Origin: an uncultured Alphaproteobacteria bacterium
GTDB lineage: Bacteria > Pseudomonadota > Alphaproteobacteria > Puniceispirillales > Puniceispirillaceae
Assembly (NCBI GenBank): GCA_937924895.1
Contig: CALEYP010000105.1
Span: 1-5,108, forward strand
Length of the DNA stretch: 5,108 bases
Direction: 5' to 3'
Shown: positions 5,019 through 5,108 of the stretch, one piece after another
Layout: each line of letters opens with the position of its first letter
Position numbering within the stretch: position 1 is the first letter of the stretch
Made by a program: the position numbers and the translations under genes
Notes under the pieces: generated by a model
Told to the model about the DNA's origin: nothing
Databases searched by the model: none
What the model saw: the letters and a program-made list of their open reading frames with translations, nothing else

Positions 5019-5108
5019 TTAGGCGCTTAAGAACGGGAATTGGAAGTTGCGAAGCAATTCGCGACCTTCGTCATCGTTCTTGGCAGATGTTACAACGATA
5101 ATATCCAT
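5019..5108 (-). CDS. rplE: 50S ribosomal protein L5, C-terminal end (partial)
   Basis: Translating the minus strand from the window edge gives 29 residues and a TAA stop at 5021-5019. The peptide begins Met-Asp-Ile-Ile and runs through a Lys-Asn-Asp-Asp-Glu-Gly-Arg-Glu-Leu-Leu segment to a Phe-Gln-Phe-Pro-Phe ending. This is the classic C-terminus of bacterial L5, whose last strand and helix carry the 'MDI..TTAK.DEEG' and 'FNFPF' patterns. The Met at the window edge is internal, not a start. L5 binds 5S rRNA and helps form the central protuberance of the large subunit. The position directly upstream of rpsN, with a gap of 25 bases, is the standard spc order. In E. coli the S8 regulatory site lies near the start of rplE, which is outside this window, so that control cannot be assessed here. 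Confidence 0.93.
   Translation of the reverse strand: MDIIVVTSAKNDDEGRELLRNFQFPFLSA

Noticed and set aside
1..5108. An undescribed accessory or defence system
   Set aside because: All coding space is filled by conserved core genes in a standard order on one strand, and there are no mobile element ends, direct-repeat arrays or unfamiliar genes.

Overview
This window is a continuous stretch of the ribosomal protein spc operon, entirely on the minus strand, from a proteobacterium that is most likely an alphaproteobacterium of moderate GC content. In transcription order (right to left) it holds the end of rplE (L5), rpsN (S14), rpsH (S8), rplF (L6), rplR (L18), rpsE (S5), rpmD (L30), rplO (L15), secY, adk and the first codons of rpsM (S13). 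Three things point to Alphaproteobacteria: adk sits between secY and rpsM where enteric gammaproteobacteria have rpmJ; the adenylate kinase has the short LID typical of many alphaproteobacteria; and S14 is the long, zinc-free type. The genus cannot be read from this window. A marine lineage is possible but not supported by anything specific.

Layout: 5108-2085 is a tight run of ribosomal protein genes with gaps of 11 to 25 bases, each start preceded by a purine-rich ribosome binding site that often touches the upstream stop codon. At 2064-730 lies secY, the channel subunit of the Sec translocon. The secY stop and the adk start overlap as ATGA (733-730). adk runs to 164. A gap of 123 bases (163-41) then holds a near-consensus housekeeping promoter, a leader of roughly 87 bases with a hairpin, and the ribosome binding site of rpsM, which starts with GTG at 40 and leaves the window. 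There is no gene-free stretch longer than 300 bases.

The genes supply parts of both ribosomal subunits, the membrane channel that receives many nascent chains, and the enzyme that balances adenine nucleotides. The adk-rpsM promoter suggests that the downstream rpsM group (in relatives rpsM-rpsK-rpoA-rplQ) can be transcribed independently of spc.

The one striking anomaly is in adk. A run of 15 A on the plus strand (706-720) replaces, without changing length or frame, the codons expected to encode Leu-Gly-Pro-Pro-Gly of the ATP-binding P-loop, giving Phe-Phe-Phe-Phe-Cys. Since adk is normally essential, a sequence or assembly error is the leading explanation; a real mutation would predict a crippled enzyme. 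I see no mobile elements, CRISPR, RNA genes or accessory systems, and no evidence of an undescribed biological system beyond these local features.
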